From: Romanomermis culicivorax
Taxonomy: Eukaryota > Nematoda > Enoplea > Mermithida > Mermithidae
DNA: 64,000 bases
Assembly: GCA_963922205.1 (NCBI GenBank)
Contig: CAWUHX010000064.1
Location: forward strand, 248,001 to 312,000
Direction of reading: 5' to 3'
Below, one piece after another: positions 1 to 11,504 of this stretch. The position numbers and the translations under genes are program-made. The notes under the pieces are model-generated. The model saw only the letters and a program-made list of their open reading frames with translations. It had not been told where the DNA came from and did not search any database. The stretch's first letter is position 1, and the number at the start of each line of letters is the position of its first letter.

Positions 1-365
1 GTTTTCTGTCGGGCAGACTACAATTCAAAAACTAGGAAAGCAACCAAGAAGTTTGATTTTTCTACCAGCAAGAATTCTCACTTGGACTCAAAATATTTTA
101 ATCATACAGATGTTAAAATCTTTTTAAAGATCCCAAAAAGGCTTATAAAAATAACCGAGAAAAAATCTTGCTTCTCGTCAAATTCTCAGAAAAACGGCAC
201 AGGATCAAACATTTATCCATAATATCTTGTTAATTAAAAGCAATAAGCATTAGATAGAATGACATTTTCTAACCGCGCATTGGAATAATATAGAAAAATT
301 AATGAATAATTAAAATCGCGCGCAGAGCGCCGGAAAATTTCAACAATTTTCAACTTTATAATACG
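1..365. other. AT-rich sequence without recognised gene
   Basis: I see no coding frame, RNA gene or repeat copy in this stretch. It ends where the inverted-repeat element begins. Confidence 0.5.
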
Positions 366-1015
366 GGTATTACTGCGTCTGGTTCACACCCACCCTATGG
401 CGTTAGCAACACAAAAAGTACCTACAGTAAACGTAGTAGCATATTGACATCATACGATAAACGCAAGTACTTGTTAGTCGCGTTGTTTGCGCGCGAAATT
501 CAAAGCAGCTATTTGGTTATGCATCGCGGTTTCCGACGCGATGACCAAAATTTAGTCAACCTTTGACCCGAGTGACCTAAATGCTAACTTTATGAGTATA
601 ATGCTTGTGTTATATTTTGAAAAATAATGAACAAAGAAATTATATGTTGTGCTGTGTTAAATCGAGATTCAGACCAGTGGTCCTCTGAATGACCAGTGGT
701 CAACCAAGTGACCAGTGGTCACTCAAGTCAACGAACATATTTTTTTGATGGAGAATTAGCCCATTAACTGGCAATTTGAATGTTATCTAATTTTCACTCA
801 AGATTGGTGCCCAGGGGTCATCTGAGTGACCAGACCAGCCGAGTGACTAGCGATCAATCAACTCGGCAAACCTTTTCTTTGGCGGAGAAAACTTTCATTT
901 TGTGGCTAGTGATCATCCAAGTGACCAACCTGATGAGTGACCAGAGGTCACTCAAATCAAAAGACGCGTTTTCTGATGAGTAGTACTAAAAATACACAGC
1001 GTAATTTTGGATAAA
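366..1015 (+). repeat. Left arm of foldback element
   Basis: Inverted counterpart of 1830-2479. It runs from GGTATTACTGCG to the segment reading AATACACAGCGTAATTTTGG. It contains three ACCAGTGGTC motifs within 673-721. Confidence 0.8.
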
Positions 1016-1829
1016 ATTGAAATGTGGGTCATCCGAGTGACCAGACCAGCTGAGTGACCAGCAGTCATTCAACTCGACAAACCTTTTCTTAGGCGGAGAA
1101 TTAGCCTATAACTTCCATTTTGTGGCTAGTGATCATCCAAGTGACCACTCCTGACGAGTGATCAAATCCAAGTGACCACTCCTGATGAGTGATAAAATCT
1201 GATGAAATATGCTAAAATATTCTTCAAAAATAAAACAAAGTCCACAAAAATTTGAAACTAGCTCATGCTTTCCGGGTTTATTACTCAGCAGCAACAGAAA
1301 AAAATCGACTATAATCGATTATAAATATGATTTTTTGCTACAAATAAATTAATTTTTTTTAACATTTGTTTTTTCAGATAGATTTTCCATATTGGGAAAA
1401 AGGGTTTCATAACCGCCAGGCAGAGCAGTATCTGTAATTTCTTGAGGGACATAACACAAACAACCTGCAAAAATGCAATTTTGAAACTAAAAGCTACAAT
1501 AATACTGCTGTAATGCAGATTCACATATTTCCTTGACAAGGCTAACATGTTTGAAAAAGTATATCTTATAAGATATCTTTCAAAACCATTTTTGCAATTT
1601 AGCATGTTTATTTGAATAAAAGTTGAAATTTATGTGCCGTGAAAAATGTGTTTGAAATTTGAGAAATAAGCTATCAGGCAAATTAGCATTTCAAGAAAAA
1701 AATAAGCAAGCATAAATGATAGAGAAAAAACAAATTGGACAAGGAAAACATTAAAAACACGATAGATGATGAGCAAAAATGTAAATACACATCAGTCGAG
1801 TCACGAAAATAATTAGAAATAAATCATAG

Positions 1830-2479
1830 TTTTATTCAAAATTACTCTGTGTATTTTTAGTTCTATTCATCAGAAAACGCATCTTCTGATTTGAGTGAAC
1901 TCTTGCCACTCATCAGGTTGGTCACTTGGATGATTACTAGCCACAAAATGGAAGTTTTCTCCGCCAGAGAAAAGGTTTGCCGAGTTGATTGACTGCTGGT
2001 CACTCGGCTGGTCTGGTCACTCGGATGACCCCTGGGCACCAATCTTGAGTGGAAATTAGATAACATTCAAATTGCCAGTTAATGGGCTAATTCTCCATCA
2101 AAAAATATATTCGTTGACTTGAGTGACCACTGGTCACTCGGTTGACCACTGGTCATTCAGAGGACCACTGGTCTGAATCTCGATTTAACACAGCACAACA
2201 TATAATTGCTTTGTTCATCATTCTTCAAAATATAACACAAGCATTATACTCGTGAAGTTAGCATTTAGGTCACTCGGGTCAAAGGTTGACTAAATTTTAG
2301 TCATCGCGTCCGAAACCGCGATGCGTAACCAAATAGCTACTTTGAATTTCGCGCGCAAACAACGCGACTCCCAGGTATTTGCGTTTATTGTATGACGTCA
2401 ACATGCTACTACGTTTACTGTAGGTACCTTTTGCGTTGCTAACGCTATAGGGTGGGTGTGAACCAGACGCAGTAATACC
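1830..2479 (-). repeat. Right arm of foldback element
   Basis: Reverse complement of the left arm with scattered substitutions and small indels. It ends at AATACC (2474-2479), matching the left terminus. Confidence 0.8.
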
Positions 2480-2483
2480 AAAT

Positions 2484-3200
2484 CGATATCGTTGATAATG
2501 GCACAATTTTTCGATCGAAAATTAACACGATTTTCGACTTTATTTTCTCTAGTCTTCACATGGTTGTTAATATAATTAACATAGATATTCGTTCGTGGTC
2601 GAAAATTGAATCAATTTGAACTTCCTGAACAATTCTATAGCTATTTAAATGATCTCAGCATTCCATTCCTTCTTGGGATTTCGTGAACTATATTGTTGCA
2701 CAGTTTTTTCTCTTCTCACTCACATGGTTAACTGAAAAATAGGTTGGGCACAATTTTTACAAAAAATTAATGCGGTAAACAATAACTTTTTATCAAACTT
2801 TTGGTCTAAAACTTTTCCGCAGTTTTCAGTATGTCTCTACTCTCTAGTGAAAAAAAAATTTTTTATGCCATTGGCACAAATTTTTTTGGCCTCTTGTGCC
2901 ATACCTGTAAGACCTCCGACCAGTTGGGGGGGGGGTAAATCCGAAATTTTGGGGGGGGGGGGTAGGAAAAAGTCGAAATTTTTCCCAAAAAAGGCCAAAA
3001 AACATACACTTTCTTGAAAAAATTTTTTTTTTCCAAACTGGGGGGGGGTTGGGGGGGGAATGATTTTGGGTATAGGGTTGGCCGAGTTGGGGGGGTCCCC
3101 CCCAACCCCCCCCCCCAGGTACAGGTATGTCTTGTGCCCATGTCCGTGCACAGAAAAAACGCTGCCCTAAGCCTAAACCATACCACAAGCGTCACAGCGT
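2484..3200 (+). repeat. Dispersed repeat, direct copy of 45113-45560
   Basis: The segment beginning ATCGTTGATAATGG and running through the 'ATGCCATTGGCACAAATTTT' block matches 45113-45560 in the same orientation. The copy here is interrupted by the MITE at 2900-3129; the copy at 45113 lacks it. No coding capacity is seen. Confidence 0.75.
2900..3129. mobile_element. hAT-like MITE, family A, copy 1
   Basis: 230-bp element with terminal inverted repeats CATACCTGTA / TACAGGTATG and long G or C homopolymer runs. It is flanked by a perfect 8-bp duplication TCTTGTGC (2892-2899 and 3130-3137). An 8-bp target duplication is the hallmark of the hAT superfamily. The related repeat at 45497-45535 has no insert at the equivalent point. 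The ORFs crossing this element are translations of the G/C runs and are not genes. Confidence 0.8.
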
Positions 3201-4170
3201 AAAGCCATCAATACAGTAACTCCAATTTTCTAGATTTCATATAACAAACTTTCAAACTACGTTCTCAATTTCGAATCTGAACGGAAATATTAGAACATTG
3301 TCTGGAGTTTTGACTCCAACAAATCTGCAATGGCGGTGCTGAGCAAATGTTCTCTGTGCTCCGGGTTCCATCTGGGAATCATACCTGTACTTGGGAGGAG
3401 GGACTCTCCCCAACTCGGCCAACCATGTACCCAACAACACCCAACCCCCCCCCCCACCCCAGTTTGAAAAAATTAAAAAATTTTAAAAAATTTTTTGGCT
3501 TTTTTTGGGAAAAATTGCGACTTTTTTCGACCCCTCTCCCCAAATTTCGGATTTAACCCCCCCCCTCCCCTCCCAACTGGTCCGAGGTCTCAGATATGCC
3601 TGGGAATGAAATAAAACTTGGGGTTGAAACGAGATAAAATAATGTTCATCGGAAGATGGAGCCCTGAAAAATTTCAGGCATTATTTTTTCCGCCGGCCTT
3701 GAAAAGGGTCGAAATTTTTTTCCCAAAGTCGTTTTTTCGCTTTATAATGCTCATGGTGAATTATAATGATCTGTTCCAATTATTGTAACATTTTCAGAGC
3801 AATTAATTCATTGAAATTGAATGAGAATTGAAGTTTTAGAGTTTGATTGAAGTCTAATTTACGAGCATTGTGAAACAAATTCTACAGCAAACTATCCAAG
3901 GGCATAATAATGACTTTGAATTTGTGAAATCGACGGTTAAGTCTTTTTGATGAAAAGTGGGGGCCCAAAAAGTTTATATCTTTGCGGTGCTTGGCGCCGG
4001 AAAAATTTTTTCGGGTATTGACATTCTGCAATGCTGGAAAATCAATTATTCAAATATTTATTTCAGAAACCCTCGTGGCCACGATCAGCTTTTATGTAGA
4101 ACAAAAATTTAGGTGAAAGCTGGGAACACGTCGTGTGATAACTCAATATTTACAAGATCAAACTTCAATT
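3140..4170 (+). repeat. Dispersed repeat, inverted copy of 43575-44330
   Basis: The two stretches match in inverted orientation across landmarks such as AATTTTCTAGAT, TGCAATGGCGGTGCT, the GGCGCC-containing block and GATAACTCAATATTTACAAG. The copy here carries a MITE at 3380-3599 which the copy at 43575-44330 lacks. Confidence 0.75.
3380..3599. mobile_element. hAT-like MITE, family A, copy 2
   Basis: Begins CATACCTGTACTTGG, ends in a degenerate GATATGC, and is flanked by the perfect 8-bp duplication CTGGGAAT (3372-3379 and 3600-3607). The paralogous empty site at 44117-44124 has a single copy (CTAGGAAT read on the - strand), which supports insertion with duplication. Confidence 0.85.
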
Positions 4171-4680
4171 AAGTGAATTCTTGAAACATTAGGATGTAAG
4201 TAGAATGCATGATGACATTTGACATGTGAGAAAAATGTCTTCAAGTTTTTATCTATAATATTTATCTAAAGTCCGATTTTTTGATTATATTTTGATTACA
4301 GAACTAAACTCACGTTATTCTGGATTTCACAAATGTTCGCTGCCATGTTTATTTGCTCTTGAATATTGCAAGCAGGCCCATACCCAGGCATTTTTTCAGG
4401 GGACAAATTTCAACATTTTTCAAAATAGATGAAACTCGACCTTGTGAGGTTGCCTAGCTCCTGAATGTCATGCTGAGAGGTTCAGAATGGCGTGCCTAAA
4501 AGCCTCATGGTTGGGTTTACAGCAAAGCTCCAGAATAAATCAATTTTAGGTACTTTAAGATCGAAAAATTATGATCCAAGATTGACGATAAAGTCAGTTT
4601 ATACCACTGCTTGCCAGTTTGATTTTTTAACCATTACACTAACGTCTGGCCCTCTTTATCTTTCGATATTGTTGCTATAA

Positions 4681-6537
4681 GTTGTTGAAAACTACAGGCC
4701 CATATCACTTTGTTGTGTACCATGCAAAATCATGGAAGGAATAATTAATAAGGATATTGTAGGTCATTTTGACAGATATGCCTTATTCAGTAGTAGGCAG
4801 TTTGGATTCAGAAAGAATAAATCATGTGTCTTGCAACTTCTTGAATGTAAAACTAAGTGGGTTAAGAAGTTGTATGATCAAGTTCTGTTGTAGTGTGTTT
4901 TCCGCCGATTTTTTATTGTTTTGTCAAAACGCGTCACAGGCCCGCAGGTGGCAAGTGGAGAGAGCAACGCGGACCACCAGTGGCCATCTTACTGTAGCCC
5001 ACGTCGGTACGCGTGCGCTGGTCTCTCTCTATTATTATTGATTAACGTTATATTTTCGTTTTTCGTATTTTATCTACTAGTTGTGTGCCCCGTCGGCCAC
5101 CACTAGTACGCACTCGTTGCCTCCCACCACGCTTTTCCGTCTCTCTTATTCTCGCCCGTGCATGGGAGTCGATTTATTGTTTTCTATTTTTTCTTCGCCT
5201 CGCCCATCTCGTTTTGTCACGTAAGTTTTGTATATTATTGCGTAATAGTAAAAGGTAGGAAAACTCCTTAGCCTTTCGGTATTGCGCATTGAGGGAGACA
5301 ATTAAAGAAATTGGGTTTTCTTTAATTGTTGGGATAATTAGTCTTGGGGTTTAAGTACCGGTGATTAGTTTATCGGGTAAACGTGGGTGTGGGACGCACG
5401 TACATTAAGGACGCAACCTCGGAATCCCAATCCTGCTCACGCCGCATCATCTCCGCCCCGACCGAAACCAAGATACAACAGTTCCTGTTGATGTTGTATA
5501 CTTGATTTTAAGAAAGCATTTGATACTGTGTCACATTCAAAGCTCTTACAAAAACTGAAAGGATATAAAATTGATAAATTCACAATGAATTGGATTTGTG
5601 ACTTTCTTACAAATAGAACTCAATGTGTAAAACTAAGTAATACCATTTCTGCTCCAACTCCAATAATTAGTGGTGTTCCTCAAGGAAGTGTGTTAGGTCC
5701 AACATTGTTCCTGATATTTATAAATGATCTGAGTGATATAATTAAAAGTGATCTCTATCTATTTGCAGATGATGCTAAAATTTTTAATGATACATGTAAT
5801 ACAGTATTAATCCAGGAAGATTTAAACAGTTTCTATAATTGGTCTGAGGAATGGCAACTCAGTATGTCATTGCCTAAATGTGCAGTCTTACATTTGGGGA
5901 AAAATAATCCATCAAATCAGTACAAAATTGGTGAATGTGATCTTGATGCTGTCACTGAAATGAACGATCTTGGTGTTTATGTTGATGAAAAACTCAGTTT
6001 TGTTCTGCACTGTGATTACATGATCAAAAAGGCTTCTAGGGTATCAAATCTAATTTTTAAATATTTAAACTCAAATATAAATGAATTGAAAATCAGGGCA
6101 TTTAAACTTATGTTCGCCCAATCCTCGAGTATGGTAGTCCTATTTTGAATCCTTCTCTAGTGGCTGAAATACAAAGGGTAGAGAAAGTTCAGAGGTAGTT
6201 CACAAAACGATTATATGGTTTTAACCCTAGGAATTATCAAGAAAGATTGGAGCCCACCAGTCTGCATTCTCTTGAATATAGGAGAACTATATCTGATTTA
6301 TGCTATGTTTATTCTATAATCTGTAACAGCATTCTGGATTCAAATAATTTTTTTGTATACAGTAAATTTAATTATCATATTAACAATCCATATAAATCAT
6401 ATAAGCCAAATTTTGTACACGATTACTTGAAAAAGATTTTTGTAATAGATATATTGATATGTGGAATATGTTACCTAGTCATGTTACATCTGCTGTTAAT
6501 GTTCATGTATTTAAAAAACGATGCATTGCATTTTTGA
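4681..6537 (+). pseudogene. Non-LTR (LINE) reverse transcriptase, interrupted
   Basis: Remnant of a non-LTR retrotransposon reverse transcriptase. The fingers block reads NYRPISL (about 4690), followed by a QFGFRKNKSC block; the palm starts after a solo LTR with YLDFKKAFD (about 5500), then SGVPQGSVLGPTLF and the catalytic FADD box in LYLFADDAKIF (about 5756-5788). The C-terminal part (ESLEHRR-like block near 6265) is in another frame after a small deletion near 6120-6150 and an in-frame TAG near 6197. The motif spacing resembles Jockey/CR1-type elements, but the clade is a guess. No endonuclease domain is visible, so the element is 5'-truncated. It cannot be active. Confidence 0.85.
4886..5480. 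mobile_element. Solo LTR inserted in the LINE reverse transcriptase
   Basis: 595-bp insertion beginning TGTTGTAG and ending ATACAACA, the TG..CA termini with short inverted repeat expected of an LTR. It is flanked by the 4-bp duplication GTTC (4882-4885 and 5481-5484). Removing it and one GTTC joins the two parts of the reverse transcriptase in frame. It has no internal region, so it is a solo LTR from an unidentified element. It shows no similarity to the Gypsy-1 or Gypsy-2 LTRs beyond the first bases. Confidence 0.85.
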
Positions 6538-6617
6538 GCTTATATCCGCGCGATACTAATCGCCTTTAAGCTGGTGATAACATTTTTTTCTTTATTCTTT
6601 TGTGAATGTATTTTTTT

Positions 6618-6970
6618 CTAATGACGAATAATTTGCTCACAAATATAATCGAATTGAGGCCATATTTTAAAAAAATGAAAAATCGCATTTGAGACTACAC
6701 CCCGAAGATGCTTAGGCAGAAGTATGGAGCTCGGATATGGCACACCCATTGGAGGGCATGGTAGAACTGGGGCCCTTAAAAAGTGCCTTTTCTGCATGTT
6801 TTTGGAGACCCCCGAATCACCACTTGCAGATAGAGGGGAAATGACAAAAGGCACCCCATATTTTGCCCCTATGCCCGAAACTATGAAAAAAACCTGAAGG
6901 TTCTAGCTCTTACCATTTTGGCTCTAAGGGGGGGACATGAAATTTATGGGCCGAGTATATTATAGGTTGA
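6618..6970 (+). repeat. Dispersed repeat, direct copy of 54770-55125
   Basis: Shares long colinear blocks with 54770-55125, for example GAATTGAGGCCATATTT, AAGATGCTTAGGC and CACCACTTGCAGATAGAGG. No coding capacity. Confidence 0.75.
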
Positions 6971-7763
6971 TGCTATAGCATAAAATAATGACACTTCCGA
7001 TAAGATTAATACTTCTAGCTGCCAATTTAAGGCTCCCTAACTAATCTTAGATGATACAGGGAGCTTCCAGCAGTTTTTTACATAGTTATTTTGATGTACC
7101 AAATACTTTGAAGAATTAAACTGGAAAAAACACAAAGAAACCATTAAAAAAACCAAAAAAACCATTAAAAAACCATAAAAACACCAAAAAACCAAAAAGC
7201 TGAAATTTCAAAAGTTTGGCCTTTGCCAACTCTGATGACATCATATTATGTATTTTATTTTGCATTTCTCTTTTCATTCTGTATTGTGTAACAGCGATGA
7301 ATATTTTCCATTTCATTTTATTTCATTTCAAAAATCTCCAAAAATAGATAGTTAAAACAGATATTTAGACTACTCATGATCGAAATTTACTTTTGAATTG
7401 GTATCAACTAAACTATGAATAAAATCATCTATTCAAACTAAACAAAGTGGTATATACATCTATCACCTATCATTACATTCTGATAATCAAGCTGCGCACC
7501 AATTTTCCCTCAAAGATTCTTTCCACATGAGAACCAAACTCTTCATGTGTTTATTGTTTCAATTTTCTGGTTTTGACATTCTAAAATGCTGGAAAATGAA
7601 TTTTCACCACATTGAAATGTAAATTAAAATCAAACTAATAGATAGTAATTTTGTTTCTCATTGTTTTAGAGTATAAAAATTTTCAAATTTTCATATACTA
7701 AAGTGCTGGGGAATGAATCATTGCAATAGACACATATCTGTAATTTGGGGGGATTGGAGGGAC
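6971..7763. other. AT-rich spacer without recognised feature
   Basis: Contains simple A-rich runs of the type AAACCATTAAAA near 7138-7195 but no gene or repeat family I can name. Confidence 0.45.
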
Positions 7764-7771
7764 CTACCCAA

Positions 7772-8016
7772 CATACATGCACATAGGGGGTAGGGGGTAA
7801 CCCCCATACTTGAGACCTTGGCCAAAAAAATCGTCAAAACACCCCACCCCTGAACTTTTTTCAAGACAGCATTCTTCATAATTTTTGTGAATATTTTGTA
7901 TGAAAAACAGGCGGTGTGAATATTTTGTATGAAAAACAGGCTCACCCACCCCTTACCCCCCTGGGAAAAAAGTCCATAGACCTTCCCCCCTGGAAAATTT
8001 TTGCCATGCATGTCTG
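7772..8016 (+). mobile_element. hAT-like MITE, family B, copy 1
   Basis: 245-bp element starting CATACATGCACATAG and ending CATGCATGTCTG, flanked by a perfect 8-bp duplication CTACCCAA (7764-7771 and 8017-8024). Similar copies lie at 55332, 58073 and 63109. Apparent ORFs here are non-coding. Confidence 0.85.
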
Positions 8017-8024
8017 CTACCCAA

Positions 8025-10101
8025 CATGGTCAACTCTATACCTAAAACCCCCAAATTCGGAAAATTAGGGAAAAGTACCTTTTTGGGTTTTTGCAAGTGT
8101 AAATTCCGTGTGATTTTTCAGCTGATATGGATGATAATTGTATTGGAAAAATTTCCAAACATGAGCATTTGATAACCAGCCTAGATATTCACCAAAACAG
8201 GTGAGATTTCAGCCTACAGTCTAGCCAACTTTGTGAAGATAAAATGGTAAGTCTATGGCAGAATGTCAGGAAAAATGCTGGAGCTGTGCCTTATTTTCAT
8301 TCTGATGAGTAATATTTTTTCTTAGTTAATTTTCATGAAATTAGCTGTTTACTCTTCTCGATAATAATAAAACAATTTTTATCATTATGTCATAATCCAT
8401 TGGTAAAAATTGATTAAATATATTTTTTTAATTTCAGGCCTGCAAATGATTGCCCAGAGGTCACTGTTTTGGAAATTTGCATCAAACATTGTGTGTATGG
8501 ATACCATGTATGGCATTAATTGAAAGAAATTGTTACTTGTCACAGTTTTGGCATTGGATGACACTCTGTGAGGATTGCTGGTAGCTTGGTTCTTGTGCAA
8601 CAAAGAAAAGGAACAAAGCTCAACAATATTTTTGAAGGCCCTTAAGAAAGAGTAAATTTTCATGTAATTGACTTTTTCTGATTGAAATGGGGAAAACTCT
8701 CCTCTTCATTAAAGTTCATGGAATTTTGTCTACATTATGTAGTACCCTGCCATAAGCATTCTGAAGAAATTGATCTGCTAGGAGTGCAATTTTTTTATGG
8801 AAAGTTTTGTAGAAAGTTAAATCAGCAAATGTGAAAAATGATTCAGACATTTTTTACATTGTCAAGTGAGGCACTTTATTTTAATACAGCTTATACAAAA
8901 ATTGCAGCAGTTTTGTACTGAAAAAAATAATCAACAGAATTTTGAGTATTTGGATTTCTCATTTTCATTCATTTTCTCCATGTTCAGTGTACATATTTTA
9001 TTTCTAGAAAAATCAGTGATCAGTGCCTGTCAATTTAAACATAGATCATGTTGAGTTTGCATTGAAATGATTTTTTGGTAGCTATATATACTTGCAAGCA
9101 TATTCACTGTATCTATTCTTTGCAATTGAATGAACAAAATCTATGTCGTCCACAATTTGAATTGCCAGAAGAAAGACTGACAGAAGAATGTGTCGATATT
9201 TCATGAGCAGAAACAACAGACAAAATTGTCAAGGTTGTGGAAAAATTGATGAAAATTTTAATGAAGGAACATGTCTGCCAAAGTTTATCAATTAATCTGA
9301 GAGCTGTGGAAGTTGCATTGAGCAGATTGAATGAAGTCTAAACAATAATTGCATCTTCCCATCATGAAAGTCCAATGTCTCAATTTTACTAAATGCATTT
9401 CTTATAACATTTTTTACCTATACAGAACTGAAGATGGCTGTGAATAGGCTTTTTCAGAACTCAGACAAAAAATGGCGCTATCAAAAAATAAAACTGTTTT
9501 GCCAACTTTGGCCTACTTCACCAAATATATTTTGTTTGACAGTTTTTTGCTTGTAGGAGCATAATTATGCTAACATTGAGAAAAAGCTTGACATATGCAT
9601 TAATCCTACACTTTTTCAGAATTTGAAGTCCCAAAAAGAGATTCAGGATAAATTGAAGTGATATCTTTGTCGAAAAATTAAAATATTTTTATCATTGTTT
9701 CCATACTGTAATATTTTTTGTGCACTATGTGAGTTGTATTTTCGTTGAAAACAGTCATTTTATTTTATAATTTGCTTATAATTCTATAGAATTCATAAAG
9801 CTCGTGAATCCAAGTCTTATTAATATATTAATTAGCTCTTCATTCACCTTGATGGCATCATCATGATTTTAAAAGTAAGTTTGACGTTTTGCGCTTTAGA
9901 CAACAGTTTACTGTATTGATGGCTTTAGGCTGTGATGCTTGTGCGCTGAATAACCAGTGGCATGACACACGGTTATTCAGGGCCTGGCGAAGATAACTAC
10001 AGTAATTGAGACTTGAATCATTATATGCTGAAAATACTAACCTAATCAGCGATATTAGTGAACAGAGGTCAAAATTAATAGGGACCACTTGCACCAGTGA
10101 C
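8025..10101. other. Spacer, possibly with eroded transposon
   Basis: No intact gene. A short stretch near 9428-9545 can be read as a weakly hAT-transposase-like C-terminal segment with an in-frame stop, but it is too eroded to call. The rest is AT-rich and unassigned. Confidence 0.4.
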
Positions 10102-10339
10102 TATACCTGTAAGAGATTGGACCCATTGGGTGGATCCCAAAATTTAGGTGTGGGGGTCGAAAAAATGCAAAAAATTTTGAAAATTTTCCCCAAAAGCTAT
10201 TTTTCCCCAATTTTTTTCAAGTGTGCGGAGAGTTGGGTATAGGGTTGACCGAGTTGAGGGTGGGGGTTCCGATGGGTATAGGGTTCAACCAAGTTGGGAG
10301 TGGAGGTACCCCCCCAGCCCTCCCACATGCACTGGTATG
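10102..10339. mobile_element. hAT-like MITE, family A, diverged copy
   Basis: Starts TATACCTGTAAGAG and ends ACTGGTATG, with the same internal layout of G and C runs as copies 1 and 2. The flanks CCAGTGAC (10094-10101) and CCAATGCC (10340-10347) agree at six of eight positions, consistent with an old 8-bp duplication. Confidence 0.65.
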
Positions 10340-10347
10340 CCAATGCC

Positions 10348-10914
10348 AGTGTTTCCTGCCTGAACTATTCTAGGAGTTGCCTATGGATTTCCGTATTCAT
10401 GAAATTTTGACATGAGTGATTATAAGACGTAACAACATAATTCTCAAAGCTGAAGTTCAAGGAAGAGGCTTAATTTGATAATTTAATTTTGTGGATTTTC
10501 ATGTGTCAAAATGAACTGAGATGACCATGTAGCAAATGAATAGGCAAGGGCGATGTACTGATGTTTTCAATTAGCCAGATGCTGTGGTCAACCAACTGGA
10601 TAACAAAAAAAAATGAGCTAGAAATGGGCAAAACGGCAAAAATCACATTTATTTTGGATTGGTGATAGACAACCGAAAATCAGAGATCTGGCCCCCAACC
10701 AAAAATTTGGATTCTTCAACCAGCATGAAGATCTCTCATTGTCTAACACTGTGCATGACTCTAACATGAAAGAGCATGCTACCATAACAATCGCATATAC
10801 TTTCAAAAACAATATCGGTTTATCTGTAGTCAGTCCATACAGAAATTTGGTTGGTTCATCTCAAATCCTCTCTGTCTTTGCCAAATCAGGTTAGAAAACC
10901 CGCTGTAGTACATT
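10348..10914. other. Spacer before Gypsy-1
   Basis: No gene or repeat recognised. Confidence 0.45.
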
Positions 10915-11497
10915 TGTTGTCAGGCGATTTGACATATTTGTAAAGTTCATGTGGTTTTCAAGTAAAGATTGGCAAGTTAAGAAAAGGAAGATCGTGATGA
11001 CACCCGCAGAGAGGCTTGGCTAGGATGCGAAGAAATTGTGAAAATGTTTTTCAGTAGAGATTGTTTGTACTGTAGCCAAGCGGTTGTGTCTTAGCTTGTG
11101 TGGAGAGTTTTGGAGTTTGAGGCTGTGATTTGTACATTAGTAAATTGTGCTTTGAGTGTGTGATATAGGATAAGTCAAACTATTTGGAAAATAGTTTGAG
11201 TAATTGGGTGAAACTCCAAATCAGTTAAGATAGTATGGCCTGAGTTTCAGCATCCGAAAACCTTTGACGACCTGAGTGAGGATCCCTGGATAAATTGACA
11301 TAGCGCTCTCTACAAGCCGGTCAATCTCCTGATTTCTATTATCGTTGCGTTAATTTTGTCTAACACTCCGAATGTTCCGTTCCTAGCATCCCACACGCTA
11401 TTCCACGTTCGGTATGTCTCTTATTAAAAAGCGCAATAAATCTTCAAGCTACACAGCTTAATTGTGTCTGCTCATCTTTCATTTTCCACAGACGGCA
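10915..11497 (+). repeat. Gypsy-1 5' LTR
   Basis: Begins TGTTGTCAGGCG and ends ACGGCA. It matches 21509-22080 along its length, for example GGCAAGTTAAGAAAAG and CAAGCTACACAGCTTAATTG. Divergence from the 3' LTR is obvious by eye, so the insertion is not recent. AATAAA at about 11440 could be a polyadenylation signal. Confidence 0.92.
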
Positions 11498-11504
11498 TAT
11501 TTTT

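Larger units (their letters stand above)
366..2479. mobile_element. Foldback-type element with ~650-bp inverted arms
   Basis: The arms at about 366-1015 and 1830-2479 are inverted copies of each other. The outer ends share GGTATTACTGCGTCTGGTTC, and the same 67-residue frame appears on + at 780-983 and on - at 1863-2066, which shows the homology and is not a gene. The arms contain many copies of the palindromic core ACCAGTGGT and the string GAGTGACCAG, and the module around 820-950 is repeated once more in the loop (about 1027-1200). The ~815-bp loop (1016-1829) has no transposase. Foldback or long-TIR MITE is the likely class. I could not find a convincing target-site duplication. Confidence 0.75.

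Noticed and set aside
780-2066. A pair of 67-codon ORFs on opposite strands with nearly the same protein
   Set aside because: They are the same sequence in the two arms of the foldback element and have no domain; homology of DNA explains them.
2837-3556. Several overlapping proline/glycine-rich ORFs
   Set aside because: They translate the poly-G and poly-C runs of the MITEs in all frames.
9428-9660. hAT transposase C-terminal remnant
   Set aside because: A CE-x-AFSEL-like string can be read with an in-frame stop, but the similarity is too short to support a feature.
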